A stretch of DNA of 31,542 nt from Acidobacteriota bacterium (lineage in GTDB: Bacteria; Acidobacteriota; Vicinamibacteria; Vicinamibacterales; UBA2999): contig CANIBQ010000057.1 in NCBI GenBank assembly GCA_947465645.1, positions 1 to 31,542 of the forward strand, in the 5' to 3' direction. The first letter of the stretch is position 1; every line of letters begins with the position of its first letter. The notes under the pieces were generated by a model that worked only from the letters and a program-made list of their open reading frames with translations, was not told the DNA's origin and made no database searches. This document shows positions 30,819-31,542 of this stretch, piece by piece. Position numbers and translations under genes: made by a program.

Positions 30819-31103
30819 ATGCCGAAACCTGTTGAAGTCAAGGCGCTCGCCAACTTCCGGATCTGGCTCCGCTACGACGATGGGACGCAAGGCGAAGTCG
30901 ATCTGTCGCACCTCGCCGATCGAGGGGTCTTCAAAGCGTGGCACGACCCCGTGGTTTTCAACGCCGTGCGAGTGGCACCGCACGGTGCTGTCGAGTGGGG
31001 CTCCGACCTTGATCTGTGCCCCGACTCCTTATACATGCAACTCACGGGCGAGTCGCCGGAAGAATACTTCCGCCGGTTTAAGACCGCTCACGCCAATGCC
31101 TGA
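30819..31103 (+). CDS. DUF2442 family protein, cassette 3
   Basis: A 94-residue protein: MPKPVEVKALANFRIWLRYDDGTQGEVDLSHLADRGVFKAW, then DPVVFNAVRVAPHGAVEWGSDLDLCPDSLYMQLTG. The sequence matches DUF2442, small proteins usually encoded beside DUF4160 and resembling the N-terminal domain of NE0471-like proteins. The start at 30819 has GAGG eight bases upstream, so this gene uses a normal ribosome binding site. It overlaps the next gene by eight bases. The family is often found in toxin-antitoxin-like pairs, but activity is unproven. Confidence 0.85.
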   Translation: MPKPVEVKALANFRIWLRYDDGTQGEVDLSHLADRGVFKAWHDPVVFNAVRVAPHGAVEWGSDLDLCPDSLYMQLTGESPEEYFRRFKTAHANA

Positions 31104-31356
31104 GATCTGCCGCTTCTACGGCATTGTCATCAAGATGTACTTTGCAGATCACGCTCCGCCGCATTTCCACGCCGAGTACGCAGAATACGAGGCTCGAGTC
31201 GCGATCAATAACTTGGCGGTGTTGACCGGCGAGTTGCCTCCGCGAGCCATGGGTTTGGTCGCGGAGTGGGCGACGCTGCACCAGCGAGAGCTCCAAGTAC
31301 TGTGGGAGCGCGCTACGAACCTGGAAGCGCTCAATCGCATTGAGCCCTTGCCGTAG
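31096..31356 (+). CDS. DUF4160 family protein, cassette 3
   Basis: An 86-residue protein beginning MPEICRFYGIVIKMYFADHAPPHFHAEYAEYEARVAI, the clear DUF4160 signature (FYGI.I.M...DH.PPHFHA.Y..), then a C-terminal helix AEWATLHQRELQVLWERA. The histidine-rich HAPPHFH stretch is conserved in the family. The function is unknown; DUF4160 with DUF2442 is widely predicted to form a toxin-antitoxin-like unit. Translation starts at ATG 31096 inside the DUF2442 gene, so the two are coupled. The stop lies nine bases before attC site 3. Confidence 0.88.
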   Translation: MPEICRFYGIVIKMYFADHAPPHFHAEYAEYEARVAINNLAVLTGELPPRAMGLVAEWATLHQRELQVLWERATNLEALNRIEPLP

Positions 31357-31365
31357 GCCAGGGCG

Positions 31366-31420
31366 GCACAACCCGCAAATGGAGCCGACGCAAACGACGC
31401 GGCTCATTTGCGCGTTAGAC
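31366..31420 (+). other. attC site 3 (cassette recombination site)
   Basis: The left core GCACAAC (31366-31372) and right core GTTAGAC (31414-31420, a perfect GTTRRRY) flank CGCAAAT/ATTTGCG, an unpaired G31381, GAGCCG/CGGCTC, an unpaired A31388, CG/CG and a 7-base loop. It is 55 bp, near the shortest attC sizes known, and has the same order of stems and unpaired bases as sites 1 and 2. Confidence 0.88.
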
Positions 31421-31452
31421 ACCTTCGATCCCCACGGCATTCGTACGAGGAC

Positions 31453-31458
31453 TAGAAT
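31453..31458 (+). promoter_or_regulatory. -10 element of a leaderless promoter, cassette 4
   Basis: TAGAAT, six bases (ttggcc), then a GTG start at 31465. It is about 39 bases inside the cassette from the crossover point, nearly the same offset as in cassette 2. Confidence 0.45.
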
Positions 31459-31464
31459 TTGGCC

Positions 31465-31542
31465 GTGCGGGTTCCCAACGCCGGACGCGCGGTCATCGAA
31501 CCTGCCAAGGTTCGAGACTATCTGCTGTCCTCAACCCATCCG
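31465..31542 (+). CDS. DUF6883-like protein, N-terminal part only, cassette 4
   Basis: The window ends 26 codons into this gene. The visible part reads VPNAGRAVIEPAKVRDYLLS followed by STHP. This resembles the start of DUF6883 proteins (IPNAERAVVD..KLRDYCLNPEHP), a small family of unknown function common in mobile and cassette DNA. The start is a GTG with no ribosome binding site but with TAGAAT six bases upstream. Its position right after attC site 3 makes it the first gene of a fourth cassette. Confidence 0.55.
   Translation, partial: MRVPNAGRAVIEPAKVRDYLLSSTHP

Larger units (their letters stand above)
28051..31542 (+). mobile_element. Integron: integrase gene plus at least four gene cassettes, open at the right edge
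   Basis: An IntI-type integrase is followed by short gene blocks, each ending in an attC-like hairpin (30001-30072, 30665-30736, 31366-31420). Crossover points, between G and TT of the right-hand core sites, give a cassette of 664 bp (30067-30730), one of 684 bp (30731-31414) and a fourth starting at 31415. The first cassette begins somewhere after 29034. All cassette genes point rightward, the same way as the integrase. Confidence 0.85.

Overview
The window reads as high-GC chromosomal DNA from a soil-type Acidobacteriota, probably Vicinamibacteria-like. This is inference from gene content: a TonB receptor with a carboxypeptidase-regulatory N-domain, exported beta-propellers, DUF6152, Tat-exported amidohydrolases, and short intergenic repeats of the GTCCGCC/GGCGGAC kind. 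No rRNA, tRNA or CRISPR was seen.

Layout. 1-122 is the start of an exported protein on the minus strand. 162-1795 (minus) is a DUF2079 membrane protein split by a frameshift. 2137-4166 (plus) is a two-component pair: a NarL/DegS-type histidine kinase and its LuxR-type regulator. 4247-18217 is a run of eight minus-strand genes. Read 5' to 3' they are a double-domain esterase, an NHL-type propeller, an MFS carrier overlapping a ModF-like ABC ATPase, a large exported amidase, a TonB receptor, an LVIVD-repeat protein and a Tat-exported alpha/beta hydrolase. Divergent from it, 18385-21779 holds three tandem Tat-exported ACMSD-type amidohydrolases, followed convergently by a diheme cytochrome c (21837-22814). 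Together these look like an envelope-based uptake and hydrolysis/decarboxylation locus for an ester, amide or aromatic-acid substrate. The substrate is not readable from sequence.

23015-25173 carries DUF6152 and a seven-repeat FG-GAP propeller. 25170-27870 carries a MerR-HTH/TPR fusion regulator, divergent from glucokinase with only 22 bp between start codons, then a DUF4386 membrane protein. DUF4386 lies between the glucokinase 3' end and a second, diverged copy of that 3' end.

28051 to the end of the window is the most notable part: an integron. A full-length IntI-type tyrosine recombinase is followed, in the same orientation, by small cassettes separated by three attC-like sites (30001-30072, 30665-30736, 31366-31420). 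All three share one hairpin architecture with extrahelical bases at matching positions. The cassettes encode two toxin-antitoxin pairs, a DUF2442/DUF4160 pair and the start of a DUF6883-type gene. Integrase and cassettes point the same way, the reverse of the classical arrangement.

A second theme is translation starts. Six genes across the window, three of them cassette-leading, have a TAnnnT hexamer followed by exactly six bases and then the start codon. This is the signature expected of leaderless mRNAs. Most other genes have ordinary Shine-Dalgarno sequences.
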